A stretch of 64,000 nt of DNA from Rhizobium sp. AAP43 (GCF_001296045.1 NZ_LJHS01000016.1:1-64000); one strand, 5' to 3'; shown: positions 38,426 to 48,246, counted from the stretch's first letter. Program-made: numbers and translations. Notes: generated by a model not told the origin, from the sequence alone.

Positions 38426-40219
38426 TTGACAGCCAAGGCCACTGATCAGCAGACACCCGACAGCGAGAAGGTGACAGACATTCTACGCCGGGTGATCGCC
38501 GAAAACGGGCGTGAACATGTACGCGGTTATGCCTTCGCGATCCTGTGTCTCCTGACGGTCGCGATGACGACCGCCTTTACCGCCTGGATCATGGAGTCCG
38601 TCGTCAACGAGGCCTTCGCCAATCGTCGCGCCGATCTCGTCTGGATCATCTGCGGCTCGATCTTCGTTGCATTCGTGGTGCGCGGGTTTGCCGGATATGG
38701 CCAGGCCGTAACGCTCGCCAAGATCGGCAACAACATCGTGGCGCGGTACCAAACCCGGCTCTTCGCCCATCTGATGACACTGTCGATCGGCTATTTCAAC
38801 GAAGCCCGCTCCGGTCGGCTCGCTGCCCAGCTGAACCAGAATATCAACGGTGTCCGCGACGTCCTGAACTTGACAGTGACGTCGCTTGCCCGTGATCTGG
38901 TGACTCTGATTTCGTTGCTTGCGGTGATGATCTACCAGGACATCGTGCTCTCGCTGATCGTCTTTACCGTCGCGCCCCCGCTGCTGCTCGGCCTGCGCTA
39001 TATCTCAAAGCGCCTGCGCAGCGTGACCAAAGATGCCGTCATTCTCAATGCACACGTCCTCGGCGCCATGCAGGAAACGGTTCAGGGCATTGCGATCGTC
39101 AAGGCGTTCACCATGGAGCCAGTGCTCGCCGGCAAGATCCAGAAGACGATCAATGCCGCGGAACAGCGCTCGAACCGGATTGCGCGGCTGAGCGAACGCA
39201 ATGGCCCGCTGACTGAATCGCTTGCAGGCCTTTCGATTGCCGGGGTCATGGCCTATGCCGCCTATCAGGCGATCTATGGCGGTGTGTTGCCGGGTGCCTT
39301 CTTCTCCTTCGTCACGGCCTTGCTTCTGGCTTATGAGCCGGCAAAGCGTCTTGCCCGCCTTCAGGTTCAGATGGAGCGTGCCGCCGTCAATGCCCGGATG
39401 ATCTACGAGATCCTGGATACGCAGCCGCATCAGCGCGACAGGGCCGGTGCCGGGCAGATCAAGGTCGGTCCGGCGAGGATCGAGTTCCGCAACGTTACCT
39501 TCTCCTATGGTGACACTGGCCCAGTTCTGCGAGACGTGAGTTTTATTGCCGAAGGCGGCAAGACGACGGCACTGGTCGGTCCCTCGGGGGCTGGCAAGTC
39601 CACCGTGATTACACTCGTGCCGCGCTTCTATGATCCGGTTGAGGGTCAGATCCTGATCGATGACCAGGATATTGCCGATGTGACAAAGACGTCGCTGCGC
39701 CAGCACATCGCTTATGTTTCGCAGCAGCCCTATCTGTTCGAGGGCACGATCCGAGACAATATCCGCTACGGTCGACCTGAAGCGACGGATGCCGAAATCG
39801 AAGAAGCCGCAAGGCTTGCCAATGCTCATGACTTTATCCTGCAGCAGCCGCTGGGCTACGAGACGCCGGTTGGTGAAAATGGCGTGACCCTGTCCGGAGG
39901 CCAGCGCCAGAGACTGTCGATTGCCCGCGCCCTGGTGCGCAATGCGCCGATTCTTCTGCTCGACGAGGCAACCTCGGCTCTTGACACGGAATCGGAAGCG
40001 CTTGTCCAGCAGGCGCTCGATGCGGCCATGGCCGGCCGAACCGTGATCGTGATCGCCCACCGGCTTTCCACCGTGGTCAATGCCGACAAGATCATCGTGA
40101 TGCAGGCCGGTCAGGTGGTCGAGCAAGGCACGCATGAAAGCCTTGCGAAGCAATCGGGCGGTCTCTACGCTCGGCTCAACAATCTCCAGACCGTCTCGGG
40201 CGGCCAGGACCTGATCTAG
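38426..40219 (+). CDS. MsbA-like ABC exporter (fused TM and ATPase)
   Basis: Half-size exporter of 597 aa. Six transmembrane helices lie within residues 30-330, with an ATPase domain at the C-terminus: Walker A GPSGAGKST (about 386-394), signature LSGGQRQR (about 489) and Walker B ILLLDEATSALD. It acts as a homodimer in the inner membrane. Candidates for cargo are lipid A-core or another lipid or glycan; sequence alone does not decide. The start is TTG 38426 after GGGACG; no ATG fits upstream of the first helix. It ends 9 bp before dapB. Confidence 0.88.
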   Translation: MTAKATDQQTPDSEKVTDILRRVIAENGREHVRGYAFAILCLLTVAMTTAFTAWIMESVVNEAFANRRADLVWIICGSIFVAFVVRGFAGYGQAVTLAKIGNNIVARYQTRLFAHLMTLSIGYFNEARSGRLAAQLNQNINGVRDVLNLTVTSLARDLVTLISLLAVMIYQDIVLSLIVFTVAPPLLLGLRYISKRLRSVTKDAVILNAHVLGAMQETVQGIAIVKAFTMEPVLAGKIQKTINAAEQRSNRIARLSERNGPLTESLAGLSIAGVMAYAAYQAIYGGVLPGAFFSFVTALLLAYEPAKRLARLQVQMERAAVNARMIYEILDTQPHQRDRAGAGQIKVGPARIEFRNVTFSYGDTGPVLRDVSFIAEGGKTTALVGPSGAGKSTVITLVPRFYDPVEGQILIDDQDIADVTKTSLRQHIAYVSQQPYLFEGTIRDNIRYGRPEATDAEIEEAARLANAHDFILQQPLGYETPVGENGVTLSGGQRQRLSIARALVRNAPILLLDEATSALDTESEALVQQALDAAMAGRTVIVIAHRLSTVVNADKIIVMQAGQVVEQGTHESLAKQSGGLYARLNNLQTVSGGQDLI

Positions 40220-40228
40220 GAACGACGC

Positions 40229-41056
40229 ATGATGGACAGCCCGATGAAGCTCGTGGTGGTGGGGGCAGCCGGCCGGATGGGCCAGACGCTGATCCGCTTG
40301 ATCAACGACACGCCTGGAGTTGTTCTGCATGCCGCTGTCGAACGTGCCGGATCGGCAGCGATCGGTCGGGACGCCGGTGATGTCGCCCTGATTGGTCCGC
40401 TCGGCGTGACTGTTACCGATGACCCGCTTCAGGCCTTCCTGCATGCTGACGGTGTGATCGACTTCACCTCTCCCGCCTCCAGCGTGGAATTTGCGGCACT
40501 CGCCGCACAGGCGCGAATCGTGCACGTCATCGGGACGACGGGCTGCCTGCCAGAGCATGAGGACAAAATCGATGCCGCTGCCCGCCACGCCCGTGTGGTC
40601 AAGTCTGGCAATATGAGCCTCGGCGTCAACGTACTCTCGGTTCTCGTCAAGCAGGCGGCTCGCGCGCTCGAAGCCTCCGGCTGGGATATCGAGGTGCTCG
40701 AAATGCACCACAAGCACAAGGTGGATGCACCTTCCGGCACAGCCCTTCTGCTCGGTGAAGCGGCCGCTCAGGGGCGCGGAATTGATCTTGCCGACCATTC
40801 CGTGCGTGTGCGTGATGGCCATACCGGACCACGCGAGGAAGGCTCGATCGGCTTTGCCACGCTCCGCGGTGGCTCGGTCATCGGCGAGCATTCGGTGCTG
40901 TTTGCCGCTGAAGGCGAGATCGTCACCCTGTCACACAGCGCAGGCGACCGATCCCTTTTCGCTCGTGGCGCGTTGAAGGCCGCCACATGGGCCCGGGACA
41001 AGAAGCCCGGCCGTTACACCATGCTCGACGTGCTCGGGCTCAACTCCACCCCCTGA
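40229..41056 (+). CDS. dapB: 4-hydroxy-tetrahydrodipicolinate reductase
   Basis: NAD(P)H-dependent step of the diaminopimelate/lysine pathway. The 275-aa protein has the nucleotide-binding [10 protein letters not shown] near the N-terminus, [17 protein letters not shown] and the active-site motif [16 protein letters not shown]. These are complete and at usual spacing. It sits between the exporter and gpmA, and the gap to gpmA is 21 bp. Confidence 0.96.
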   Translation: MMDSPMKLVVVGAAGRMGQTLIRLINDTPGVVLHAAVERAGSAAIGRDAGDVALIGPLGVTVTDDPLQAFLHADGVIDFTSPASSVEFAALAAQARIVHVIGTTGCLPEHEDKIDAAARHARVVKSGNMSLGVNVLSVLVKQAARALEASGWDIEVLEMHHKHKVDAPSGTALLLGEAAAQGRGIDLADHSVRVRDGHTGPREEGSIGFATLRGGSVIGEHSVLFAAEGEIVTLSHSAGDRSLFARGALKAATWARDKKPGRYTMLDVLGLNSTP

Positions 41057-41077
41057 TCGTCAAGAGAGGAATTGTCG

Positions 41078-41713
41078 ATGACCGGTACACTCGTACTCGT
41101 GCGCCATGGCCAGAGCGACTGGAACCTGAAAAACCTGTTTACCGGCTGGCGTGATCCTGATCTCACCGAGCTCGGCGTTCAGGAAGCAAATGCTGGTGGT
41201 AAGGCGCTTGCCGATTATGGCATCAAGTTCGATATCGCCTTCACTTCGGTTTTGACCCGCGCGCAGAAGACCTGCAACATCATCCTCGAAAACGTCGGCC
41301 AGACCGACCTCGAGACGATCAAGGATGAGGCGCTGAATGAGCGCGACTATGGGGATCTCTCCGGCCTCAACAAGGACGATGCCCGCGCCAAATGGGGCGA
41401 GGAGCAGGTGCATATCTGGCGCCGCTCCTATGACGTCCCGCCGCCGGGCGGCGAAAGCCTGCGTGACACGGGTGCCCGCGTCTGGCCGTACTATCTGACC
41501 GAGATCCTGCCGCGCGTTCTGCGTGGCGAGAAGGTGCTGGTCGCAGCGCATGGCAATTCGCTGCGTTCGCTGGTCATGGTTCTCGACAAGCTGACCAAGG
41601 AACAGATCCTCAGCGTCAACCTCGCGACCGGCGTTCCCATGGTCTACAAGCTGAATGCGGATTCGACTGTCGCTTCGAAGGAAGTCCTCGGCGACATGTC
41701 CGGCGCGCATTAA
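41078..41713 (+). CDS. gpmA: 2,3-bisphosphoglycerate-dependent phosphoglycerate mutase
   Basis: Interconverts 3- and 2-phosphoglycerate. The 211-aa product has the phosphohistidine motif [18 protein letters not shown] near residues 7-24, [16 protein letters not shown], the proton donor region and [12 protein letters not shown] with the second histidine. ATG 41078 with AAGAGAGGA upstream was preferred to a TTG six bases earlier. A strong terminator follows, ending the dapB-gpmA unit. Confidence 0.95.
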   Translation: MTGTLVLVRHGQSDWNLKNLFTGWRDPDLTELGVQEANAGGKALADYGIKFDIAFTSVLTRAQKTCNIILENVGQTDLETIKDEALNERDYGDLSGLNKDDARAKWGEEQVHIWRRSYDVPPPGGESLRDTGARVWPYYLTEILPRVLRGEKVLVAAHGNSLRSLVMVLDKLTKEQILSVNLATGVPMVYKLNADSTVASKEVLGDMSGAH

Positions 41714-41744
41714 GGCCAAGCCGAAAGCGAAAGTTAAAATGCAT

Positions 41745-41778
41745 GAAGCCGCCTCTTGGGGCGGCTTCTTTCTTTTTT
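41745..41778 (+). terminator. gpmA terminator
   Basis: GAAGCCGCC and GGCGGCTTC form a perfect 9-bp stem with a TCTTGG loop, followed by the T-rich TTTCTTTTTT. It lies between the convergent gpmA and PcaD-like genes and serves gpmA. Confidence 0.9.
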
Positions 41779-41797
41779 GGGTCTTCAGCGTTGCCTT

Positions 41798-42586
41798 TTA
41801 CTGCTTGCGCATGAAGCCCTGAATGAGTTCGGCGAGCGCTTCCGGCTGCTCGACGCAGGGAAGATGGGCGCAATCTTCAATGACCTCGAAACGCGCGCCG
41901 GGGATAAGATCGGCACCGGCCTGGACGGTTTCGGGCGGGGTCGAGCCATCCTGGTCCCCAACGACGACGAGCGTGGGGACGGTAATCGTCGGCAAGACAT
42001 CGGAGAAGTCGGCATCGCGCAGGGCGGCGCAGGTCGACAAATAGCCGGCTACCGACTGGCGTGTCATCATCAAGCGGTAGCCTGCGAGATCATCCGCGCG
42101 TTCTTCGTGGAAGACCGGCGTGAACCACCGCTGCATGGCATTGTCGGCAGCACTGTCCAGTCCGCCCTTCTCAATGCCGGCCATGCGCTCGGCCCAGATC
42201 TCGGCGGTGCCGATCCGTGGTGCGGTGTCACAGAGGACCAGCTTGCGGAACAGGTCGGGCCGCTCTTTCCAAAGTCCCTGGCAGACGAGGCCGCCGACAG
42301 AAAGACCGCAGAACGTGGCCTTGCGAATGCCAAGTGTATCGCAAAGCTCGGCGAGATCCGACACCAGATCGTCCATGCCGAAGGGCTTATCCGCACCGCC
42401 CGACAGACCGTGACCGCGGCTGTCGTAGAGGAGCACGGAGACATCCTCGCCCAGTTCATCGAACAAGGGCAGCCAGATGCGAAAATCGGTGCCGAGACCA
42501 TTCGAGAAAACAATCAGGTTCTTGGCTTTCGCCTCCCCGATCAGTTCATAATGCATGACGTTGCCGTTGATGGTCGCGAAGGCCAA
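41798..42586 (-). CDS. Alpha/beta hydrolase, 3-oxoadipate enol-lactonase-like
   Basis: This 262-aa hydrolase has the nucleophile motif FCGLSVGGLVCQ (serine), the acid in VVGDQDGSTPP and the histidine in EDCAHLPCVEQP. The oxyanion region SNGLGTDFRIW matches PcaD (3-oxoadipate enol-lactonase) of the beta-ketoadipate pathway. No other pca gene is in the window, so the true substrate is uncertain. The TTG start at 42586 was chosen because AGGAG lies nine bases upstream, while the longer ATG frame adds an unlike N-terminus. Confidence 0.78.
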   Translation of the reverse strand: MAFATINGNVMHYELIGEAKAKNLIVFSNGLGTDFRIWLPLFDELGEDVSVLLYDSRGHGLSGGADKPFGMDDLVSDLAELCDTLGIRKATFCGLSVGGLVCQGLWKERPDLFRKLVLCDTAPRIGTAEIWAERMAGIEKGGLDSAADNAMQRWFTPVFHEERADDLAGYRLMMTRQSVAGYLSTCAALRDADFSDVLPTITVPTLVVVGDQDGSTPPETVQAGADLIPGARFEVIEDCAHLPCVEQPEALAELIQGFMRKQ

Positions 42587-42704
42587 GGCGCAGATCTCCT
42601 GTGGTGGTCTGGTTTCGGAGCGCATGCGGCGATCAGCCGATCAACCGTTGCACTCCATCTCTGTTTGTTTCCGCATTCCTCGGCGCTAGGCCGCTCGAAA
42701 TGCG

Positions 42705-45692
42705 TCAGTGCGCCTCGTCCCAATTGTGGGCAGCACGCGCATCGACCTTCAGCGGCACCCGCATGTCGACCGCTGGCATCGCGGCATTTTCCATGACGTC
42801 GACGATGACCGGCAAGGCGAGATCAACTGCTTCGTCCTCGACCTCGAAGATCAGTTCGTCATGGACCTGCAGCAGCATACGGACGCGTTCGCCCAGACCT
42901 GCTATGGACAGAGCCGGCTCGATCTTGATCATCGCCCGGCGAATGACATCGGCGGCGGAGCCCTGGATCGGCGCATTGATCGCGGCGCGCTCGTTAAAGG
43001 CACGCATGGACGGGTTTGAGGACCTAATTTCCGGATAGTGCGCGCGGCGGCCGAAAATGGTTTCGACATAGCCGTTTTCGCGGGCGAAGGCCTTGGTGGC
43101 TTCCATGTAATCCTTGATGCCGGGGAAACGTTCGAAATACTTCTTGATATAGTCGCCGGCTTCCGATCGCTCGATGCTCAGCTGATTTGCAAGTCCGAAG
43201 GCAGAAATGCCGTAGATGATGCCGAAGTTGATCGCCTTGGCACGACGGCGGACTTCCGACGGCATGCCCTCGACCGGCACGCCGAACATTTCGGATGCGG
43301 TCATGGCATGAATGTCGACGCCATCGGCAAAGGCCTGGCGCAGTTGCGGGATATCCGCGACATGGGCGAGGACTCGCAGCTCGATCTGGCTATAGTCGGC
43401 CGACAGAAGCTTGTGTCCTGGCGTAGAGATGAAGGCCGTACGGATCTTGCGACCTTCTGCCGTGCGAACCGGAATGTTCTGCAGGTTCGGCTCAGATGAC
43501 GACAGGCGGCCAGTGGTCGTGGAGGCTAGCGAATAGCCCGTGTGGACCCGCTTCGTTTCCGGATGAATATAGCCGGGCAGCGCATCCGTGTAGGTGGATT
43601 TAAGTTTGGTCAGCTGACGCCAATCGACAATCTTGCGCGGCAGTGGTGCACCTTCGGCAGCCAGATCTTCGAGGACCTGAGCAGAGGTCGACCATTGACC
43701 GGTCTTGGTCTTCGATCCGCCTGGCAGGCCTAGTCTGCCGAAGAGAATGTCACCGAGCTGCTTGGGCGAGCCGATGTTGAAACGCTCGCCGGCCAATTCG
43801 TAGACCTCATCCTCGGCAGCGGCCGCCTTCTGGGCCAATTCTCCGGAAAGGCGCGAAAGGATCTGCCTGTCGACGGTGATGCCACGCTCCTCCATATGGG
43901 CAAGCACCGGCACCAGTGGGCGCTCCAAGCGCTCATAGATGCGGGTAAGACCCTCAGCCGCGAGGCGCGGCTTCAGAACCAGCCAGAGGCGCAGCGTGAC
44001 GTCGGCATCTTCCGCTGCATAGGCAGTGGCGCGGTCGATATCGACGAGATCGAAGGTGACTGCAGATTTGCCGGAGCCGGCGACATCCTTGTAGGCGATC
44101 GGCGTGTGGCCGAGCCACTTTTCCGACAGGGCGTCCATGCCGTGATTGCCCTTGCCAGCATCCAGCACATAGGACAGAAGCATCGTATCCTCGAAGGACT
44201 GCATAACGATGCCGAGGCGCTTCATGACGAGGTAGTCGTATTTGAGGTTCTGCGCGACCTTGAGGACGGACGGATCTTCGAGCAGGTCCTTCAATGCTGC
44301 CAGGGCCTCTCCCATCGGGATCTGACCTTCGGCATGCCCCCCGCCAAGAAGGTCACCGACGCCGGTCTTGTGGGCAAGTGGCACATAGGCCGCCCGGATA
44401 TCGCTCGATCCCGGGGAAGTAGTGTTGTCCTGAATGGCGAGCGAAACTCCAACCAGTTCGGCCTGCATCGGATCGAGGCTGGTGGTTTCTGTATCAAAAG
44501 CAACAAGACCGGTTTCACGGGCAGCAGCTATCCAGCTCTCCAGCGTTGGAAGGTCCCGGATCGCAACATAGGACGTCCGGTCGATCGGCTTGCTGGCAAA
44601 GGTTTCCGCGCGAGACCGGGAGAGATCTGCCGGGGTCCTACCCTCTGTCGAGTTTACACTCGCTGTCGTGACCGTAGATGTAGCGACCTGGGCTTTCTCT
44701 GGCGCAGGTGAGGCGCCGGCTTCGGCCTTATCGAGATCAGGCCCACGCGCGGCGTCGCCCCATTCGACCGGCACGGCCGCCGCCTCGATCGCGGCGGCAT
44801 CGCAATCGCAGGCTTCCGCCACGCGACGGGTCAGCGTGGTAAACTCCATCGCCTTCAGGAAGCCGATAAGCCTTGGCCCGTCCTGGGGCTCAAGCACGAG
44901 CGCGTCGAGATCCATGTCGGTTGGCACATCGGTGCGCAACTCGACCAGTTGCCGCGATACGCGTGCGAGATCGGCGTTTGCGACGATGTTTTCCCGACGC
45001 TTGACCTGCTTGATCTCGCCGGCGCGGGCCAGCAGGGTTTCAAGGTCGCCGAATTCCTCAAGCAGTTGGGCCGCCGTTTTCGGGCCAATGCCAGGTATGC
45101 CGGGAACGTTGTCCGTCGAGTCGCCGGTCAGCGCCTGCAGATCGATCATCTTTTCCGGCGGCACGCCCCATTTCTCGACGACATCCGGAATGCCGATCTG
45201 CTTGTCCTTCATCGCGTCGTACATGTGTACATTGGCAGTGACTAGCTGCATCAGATCCTTGTCGGAAGATACAATCGTGACGTCGGCACCAACGGCTTCC
45301 GCCTGGCGGGCATAGGTCGCGATGATATCGTCGGCTTCGAAGCCCTCTGTCTCGATGCAGGGGAGATTAAAGGCGCGGGTCGCATGGCGAATGAGCCCGA
45401 ATTGCGGGATCAGATCCTCCGGTGGCGCGGACCGGTTCGCCTTGTAGAGAGGATAGATTTCCTTGCGGAAGGTTGTCGACGAATAGTCGAAGATGACGGC
45501 GAGATGGGTCGGCGTCACGCCCACATCCGTGTTGCGCGCATCGCGCAGCAGCTTCCACAGCATGTTGCAGAAACCCGATACCGCATTGACGGGAAGACCG
45601 TCCGACTTGCGGTTCAGGGCCGGGATGGCGTGGAAGGCGCGGAAGATGAAACCCGAGCCGTCGACAAGGAAAAGATGATCGCCTGTTTTCAT
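42705..45692 (-). CDS. polA: DNA polymerase I
   Basis: Repair and Okazaki-fragment polymerase of 995 aa, longer than the 928 of E. coli through a linker near residues 300-360. The N-terminal 5'-3' nuclease domain (LFLVDGSGFIFRAFHA, IVSSDKDLMQLV) is followed by a 3'-5' proofreading domain whose first motif FDTETTSLDP (near residue 398) retains D and E. The polymerase domain has SADYSQIELRVLAH, RRRAKAINFGIIYG and LLQVHDELIFEV. All three activities therefore look intact. A candidate sRNA lies upstream, between it and marR. Confidence 0.97.
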   Translation of the reverse strand: MKTGDHLFLVDGSGFIFRAFHAIPALNRKSDGLPVNAVSGFCNMLWKLLRDARNTDVGVTPTHLAVIFDYSSTTFRKEIYPLYKANRSAPPEDLIPQFGLIRHATRAFNLPCIETEGFEADDIIATYARQAEAVGADVTIVSSDKDLMQLVTANVHMYDAMKDKQIGIPDVVEKWGVPPEKMIDLQALTGDSTDNVPGIPGIGPKTAAQLLEEFGDLETLLARAGEIKQVKRRENIVANADLARVSRQLVELRTDVPTDMDLDALVLEPQDGPRLIGFLKAMEFTTLTRRVAEACDCDAAAIEAAAVPVEWGDAARGPDLDKAEAGASPAPEKAQVATSTVTTASVNSTEGRTPADLSRSRAETFASKPIDRTSYVAIRDLPTLESWIAAARETGLVAFDTETTSLDPMQAELVGVSLAIQDNTTSPGSSDIRAAYVPLAHKTGVGDLLGGGHAEGQIPMGEALAALKDLLEDPSVLKVAQNLKYDYLVMKRLGIVMQSFEDTMLLSYVLDAGKGNHGMDALSEKWLGHTPIAYKDVAGSGKSAVTFDLVDIDRATAYAAEDADVTLRLWLVLKPRLAAEGLTRIYERLERPLVPVLAHMEERGITVDRQILSRLSGELAQKAAAAEDEVYELAGERFNIGSPKQLGDILFGRLGLPGGSKTKTGQWSTSAQVLEDLAAEGAPLPRKIVDWRQLTKLKSTYTDALPGYIHPETKRVHTGYSLASTTTGRLSSSEPNLQNIPVRTAEGRKIRTAFISTPGHKLLSADYSQIELRVLAHVADIPQLRQAFADGVDIHAMTASEMFGVPVEGMPSEVRRRAKAINFGIIYGISAFGLANQLSIERSEAGDYIKKYFERFPGIKDYMEATKAFARENGYVETIFGRRAHYPEIRSSNPSMRAFNERAAINAPIQGSAADVIRRAMIKIEPALSIAGLGERVRMLLQVHDELIFEVEDEAVDLALPVIVDVMENAAMPAVDMRVPLKVDARAAHNWDEAH

Positions 45693-45889
45693 GTCGGCAT
45701 GGATAGCGCGGCGTGGTCAAAACGTCCATGAGGCTTTGACCTGCATCCGGGAAAAGCTTTAGCTGACACGCAGCGAGGGCATACAGTAGTGCTTGCTCAC
45801 GAAAAGCTTACCGATTTGTAATCCGGCATTCCCTTGAAAAACCGCATTGCCCGCCACAAATCCTTGTCATCGGCGACTGATCACGCCGA

Positions 45890-46020
45890 AGTCTGAATGA
45901 GGCTCGTCCCCCGCCGCTTCAGACTAGGGCAAAGGCCTTATCCCCCTCTCCGGGCCTTTGTCCCCACATTCCGGAGCCGTCGTGGCAGTCCCCCCGCCTA
46001 TCGCCATGGCGGCTCCGTCA
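45890..46020 (+). ncRNA. ecpR1: Candidate EcpR1-type small RNA
   Basis: The 441-bp polA/marR gap holds three consecutive hairpins: SL1 at 45890-45925 (AGTCTGAA/TTCAGACT), SL2 at 45930-45960 (CAAAGGCC/GGCCTTTG) and SL3 at 45972-46017 (15 pairs, two of them G-U). On the plus strand each loop is C-rich (CCCCC, CCCCCTCTCC, CCCCCC), as in rhizobial trans-acting sRNAs that mask ribosome sites. A fourth small hairpin precedes at 45871-45888. From memory, E. meliloti EcpR1, which represses gcrA and dnaA, lies between polA and a marR-like gene. Strand and ends are inferred; no clear T-run was seen. Confidence 0.55.
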
Positions 46021-46133
46021 ATAACCGACACTCCTCGGTTTGATCAGTTGAAAAGCCCTCCCAAAATAGTCAGTTTCAGGACATGAATCGCATGCGATGA
46101 TATTCGCACGATTGTCAGCGCGCAGGCTCAACC

Positions 46134-46565
46134 ATGGTTCGGCAACGTCCAGAAACAGCCATATCTCTCGCGACGCAGTTTGCCCGCGGCATGACGCGAG
46201 CCGTGCAACTGCGCGCTGCGAGGCTCGGCTTTTCGCCGGGCCAGTTTCCGATCCTGATCGAATTGTGGGCCGAAGAGGGCCTGACCCAGCGACAACTCCT
46301 CGACCGCGTCGACGTCGAGCAGGCGACGATTGCCAATACGCTCTCCCGGATGGAACGCGACGGGCTGGTTGAGCGGCGTGTTCACCCCAAGGATAAGCGT
46401 GCCCAGCAGATTTTTCTGACCGAGAAGGCGCGCGCGATGCGCGAGGAGGCACAGACAGCCGTGGCGGAGGCAGAAGACGCCGTCTTTGCTGGATTTCGCC
46501 GTTTTGAGAAGGAATTGCTGAAAGAATATATTCGCTGGGCGATCGCCAATTCCGGCAAGCCCTAG
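46134..46565 (+). CDS. MarR-family transcriptional regulator
   Basis: This 143-aa winged-helix protein has the core SPGQFPILIELWAEEGLTQRQLLDRVDVEQATIANTLSRMERDGLVERRVHPKDKRAQ-like layout, with recognition helix near residues 63-75 and the wing DKRAQQIFL. The flanking helices (1-30, 100-140) form the dimer interface. The ligand and targets are unknown. It precedes an M20 peptidase by 104 bp on the same strand, leaving room for an operator. Confidence 0.9.
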   Translation: MVRQRPETAISLATQFARGMTRAVQLRAARLGFSPGQFPILIELWAEEGLTQRQLLDRVDVEQATIANTLSRMERDGLVERRVHPKDKRAQQIFLTEKARAMREEAQTAVAEAEDAVFAGFRRFEKELLKEYIRWAIANSGKP

Positions 46566-46669
46566 CGAGCCGGTTTGCGCCGTTCAGAAAAATTGACTGG
46601 GCCTACGCCTCGAAACAGCGTCCGGTTTGCTCTATCGTCCCGCCGATTTCAATCCTGCAGGACAATGCC

Positions 46670-48058
46670 ATGACCGATCTCTCCCCCATCCTCGCCAAGG
46701 CCGACGAGGCCCTGCCACAGAGCCTCGAGCGGCTATTCGACCTTGTGCGCATCCCGTCGATCTCGACGGATCCGGCTTACAAGGCCGACTGCCGCAAGGC
46801 GGGCGAGTGGTTGGTAACAGCGCTGACCGAACTCGGCTTCGACGCCTCGCTGCGCGATACGCCCGGCCATCCGATGGTGGTGGCACATCATCAGGCAGAT
46901 AACGCCGATGCGCCGCATGCCCTGTTTTACGGGCACTATGACGTGCAGCCGGTCGACCCGCTCGATCTCTGGGAAGACGATCCATTCGCGCCTGCGATCA
47001 AGGAGAAGGAGGGGCATAAGGTTATCACCGGCCGCGGCACGTCCGACGACAAGGGCCAGTTGTTGACCTTCGTCGAAGCTTGCCGGGCCTACAAGGCTGT
47101 CAAGGGTTCGCTGCCGGTCCGGATTACCATCCTGTTTGAAGGCGAGGAGGAATCCGGTTCGCCGTCGCTGAAACCTTTCCTCGAAGCCAATGCCGATGAA
47201 CTCAAGGCTGATTTCGCCCTGGTCTGCGACACCAGCATGTGGGATCGCGAGACGCCGGCAATTGCCGCTGCGCTCCGCGGCCTGGTGGGCGAAGAAGTCA
47301 CCATCACGGCTGCCGACCGCGACCTGCATTCCGGCCTTTTCGGTGGCGCTGCCGCCAACCCCGTTCACATTTTGACGAAGATCCTCGCAGACTTGCATGA
47401 CGAGACCGGACGCGTGACCCTGCCCGGCTTCTATGACGGTGTCGAAGAGACCCCCTCAAACATCAAGGCCTCGTGGGATAGCCTCGGACGGACAGCTGAA
47501 AGCTTCCTCGGCGAAGTCGGTCTATCCATTCCATCCGGCGAAAAGGGCCGCTCGGTGCTGGAACTGACCTGGGCCAGGCCGACGGCCGAAGTGAATGGCA
47601 TTATCGGCGGCTACACCGGCGAGGGTTTCAAGACGGTGATTGCGGCCAAGGCCTCGGCGAAGATCTCCTTCCGCCTCGTCGGCACACAGGATCCGGCAAA
47701 GATCCGCGAGAGCTTCCGCGCCTATGTCCGTGAGCGCATCCCGGCCGACTGCTCGGTTGATTTCCACGAACATGGTGGCTCGCCAGCGATTCAGCTTTCC
47801 TATGATTCGCCGGTGCTCACCAAGGCGAAGAACGCCTTGTCCGACGAATGGCCCAAGCCAGCTGTCGTCATCGGCATGGGCGGATCGATCCCGATCGTTG
47901 GCGATTTCCAGAAAATGCTCGGCATGGATTCGCTTCTGGTCGGCTTCGGGCTCACCGACGACCGAATCCATTCACCGAACGAAAAATATGACCTGAACTC
48001 CTACCACAAGGGTATCCGGTCCTGGATCCGGATCCTAGACGCGCTGGCGAGTCGCTAA
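46670..48058 (+). CDS. M20 family metallopeptidase (dipeptidase-like)
   Basis: This 462-aa cytosolic peptidase has two-zinc ligands in FYGHYDVQPVDP (His near residue 88), GRGTSDDKGQ (bridging Asp) and FEGEEESGSPS (catalytic Glu pair), followed by the dimerisation domain and a late HSPNEKYDL histidine. It most resembles the carnosinase/CNDP-type dipeptidases of M20. No signal peptide is seen. A strong terminator follows at 48079. Confidence 0.9.
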   Translation: MTDLSPILAKADEALPQSLERLFDLVRIPSISTDPAYKADCRKAGEWLVTALTELGFDASLRDTPGHPMVVAHHQADNADAPHALFYGHYDVQPVDPLDLWEDDPFAPAIKEKEGHKVITGRGTSDDKGQLLTFVEACRAYKAVKGSLPVRITILFEGEEESGSPSLKPFLEANADELKADFALVCDTSMWDRETPAIAAALRGLVGEEVTITAADRDLHSGLFGGAAANPVHILTKILADLHDETGRVTLPGFYDGVEETPSNIKASWDSLGRTAESFLGEVGLSIPSGEKGRSVLELTWARPTAEVNGIIGGYTGEGFKTVIAAKASAKISFRLVGTQDPAKIRESFRAYVRERIPADCSVDFHEHGGSPAIQLSYDSPVLTKAKNALSDEWPKPAVVIGMGGSIPIVGDFQKMLGMDSLLVGFGLTDDRIHSPNEKYDLNSYHKGIRSWIRILDALASR

Positions 48059-48078
48059 GCAGTCGCCCAAAAAGCAAA

Positions 48079-48103
48079 AAGGCCGGTCAAAAACCGGCCT
48101 TTC
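48079..48103. terminator. Terminator after the M20 peptidase gene
   Basis: AAAGGCCGGT and ACCGGCCTTT form a perfect 10-bp stem with a CAAAA loop. T-rich sequence follows on the plus strand and A-rich precedes, so it could act on both strands; it ends the peptidase transcript. Confidence 0.85.
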
Positions 48104-48231
48104 CTTTACGTTTCGACGCTTTGCCTGCCAGTACATCCGTGGTCAGGGGGCGGAAACGTGCCATGCGGATCGATTGGAAGCTTGACTGCCGAAGCAGCGA
48201 GGATCCATGGCTTAAAGATCGCCCTGGATAC

Positions 48232-48246
48232 TTAACAACCGGTTAA
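48232..48246. promoter_or_regulatory. CtrA-type box TTAA-N7-TTAA (A)
   Basis: TTAACAACCGGTTAA fits the full CtrA consensus of two TTAA half-sites seven bases apart, with TTAACC on the second half. It lies 143 bp before the YbaK-like gene, in the 283-bp gap that otherwise holds no gene (48106-48388). Control by CtrA is inferred from the motif only. Confidence 0.5.

Noticed and set aside
39005..40891. 628-codon ORF antisense to the MsbA-like gene and dapB
   Set aside because: It mirrors two well-supported genes, shows no recognised domain, and its composition (His, Arg, Asp, Gly rich) is typical of antisense frames in GC-rich DNA.
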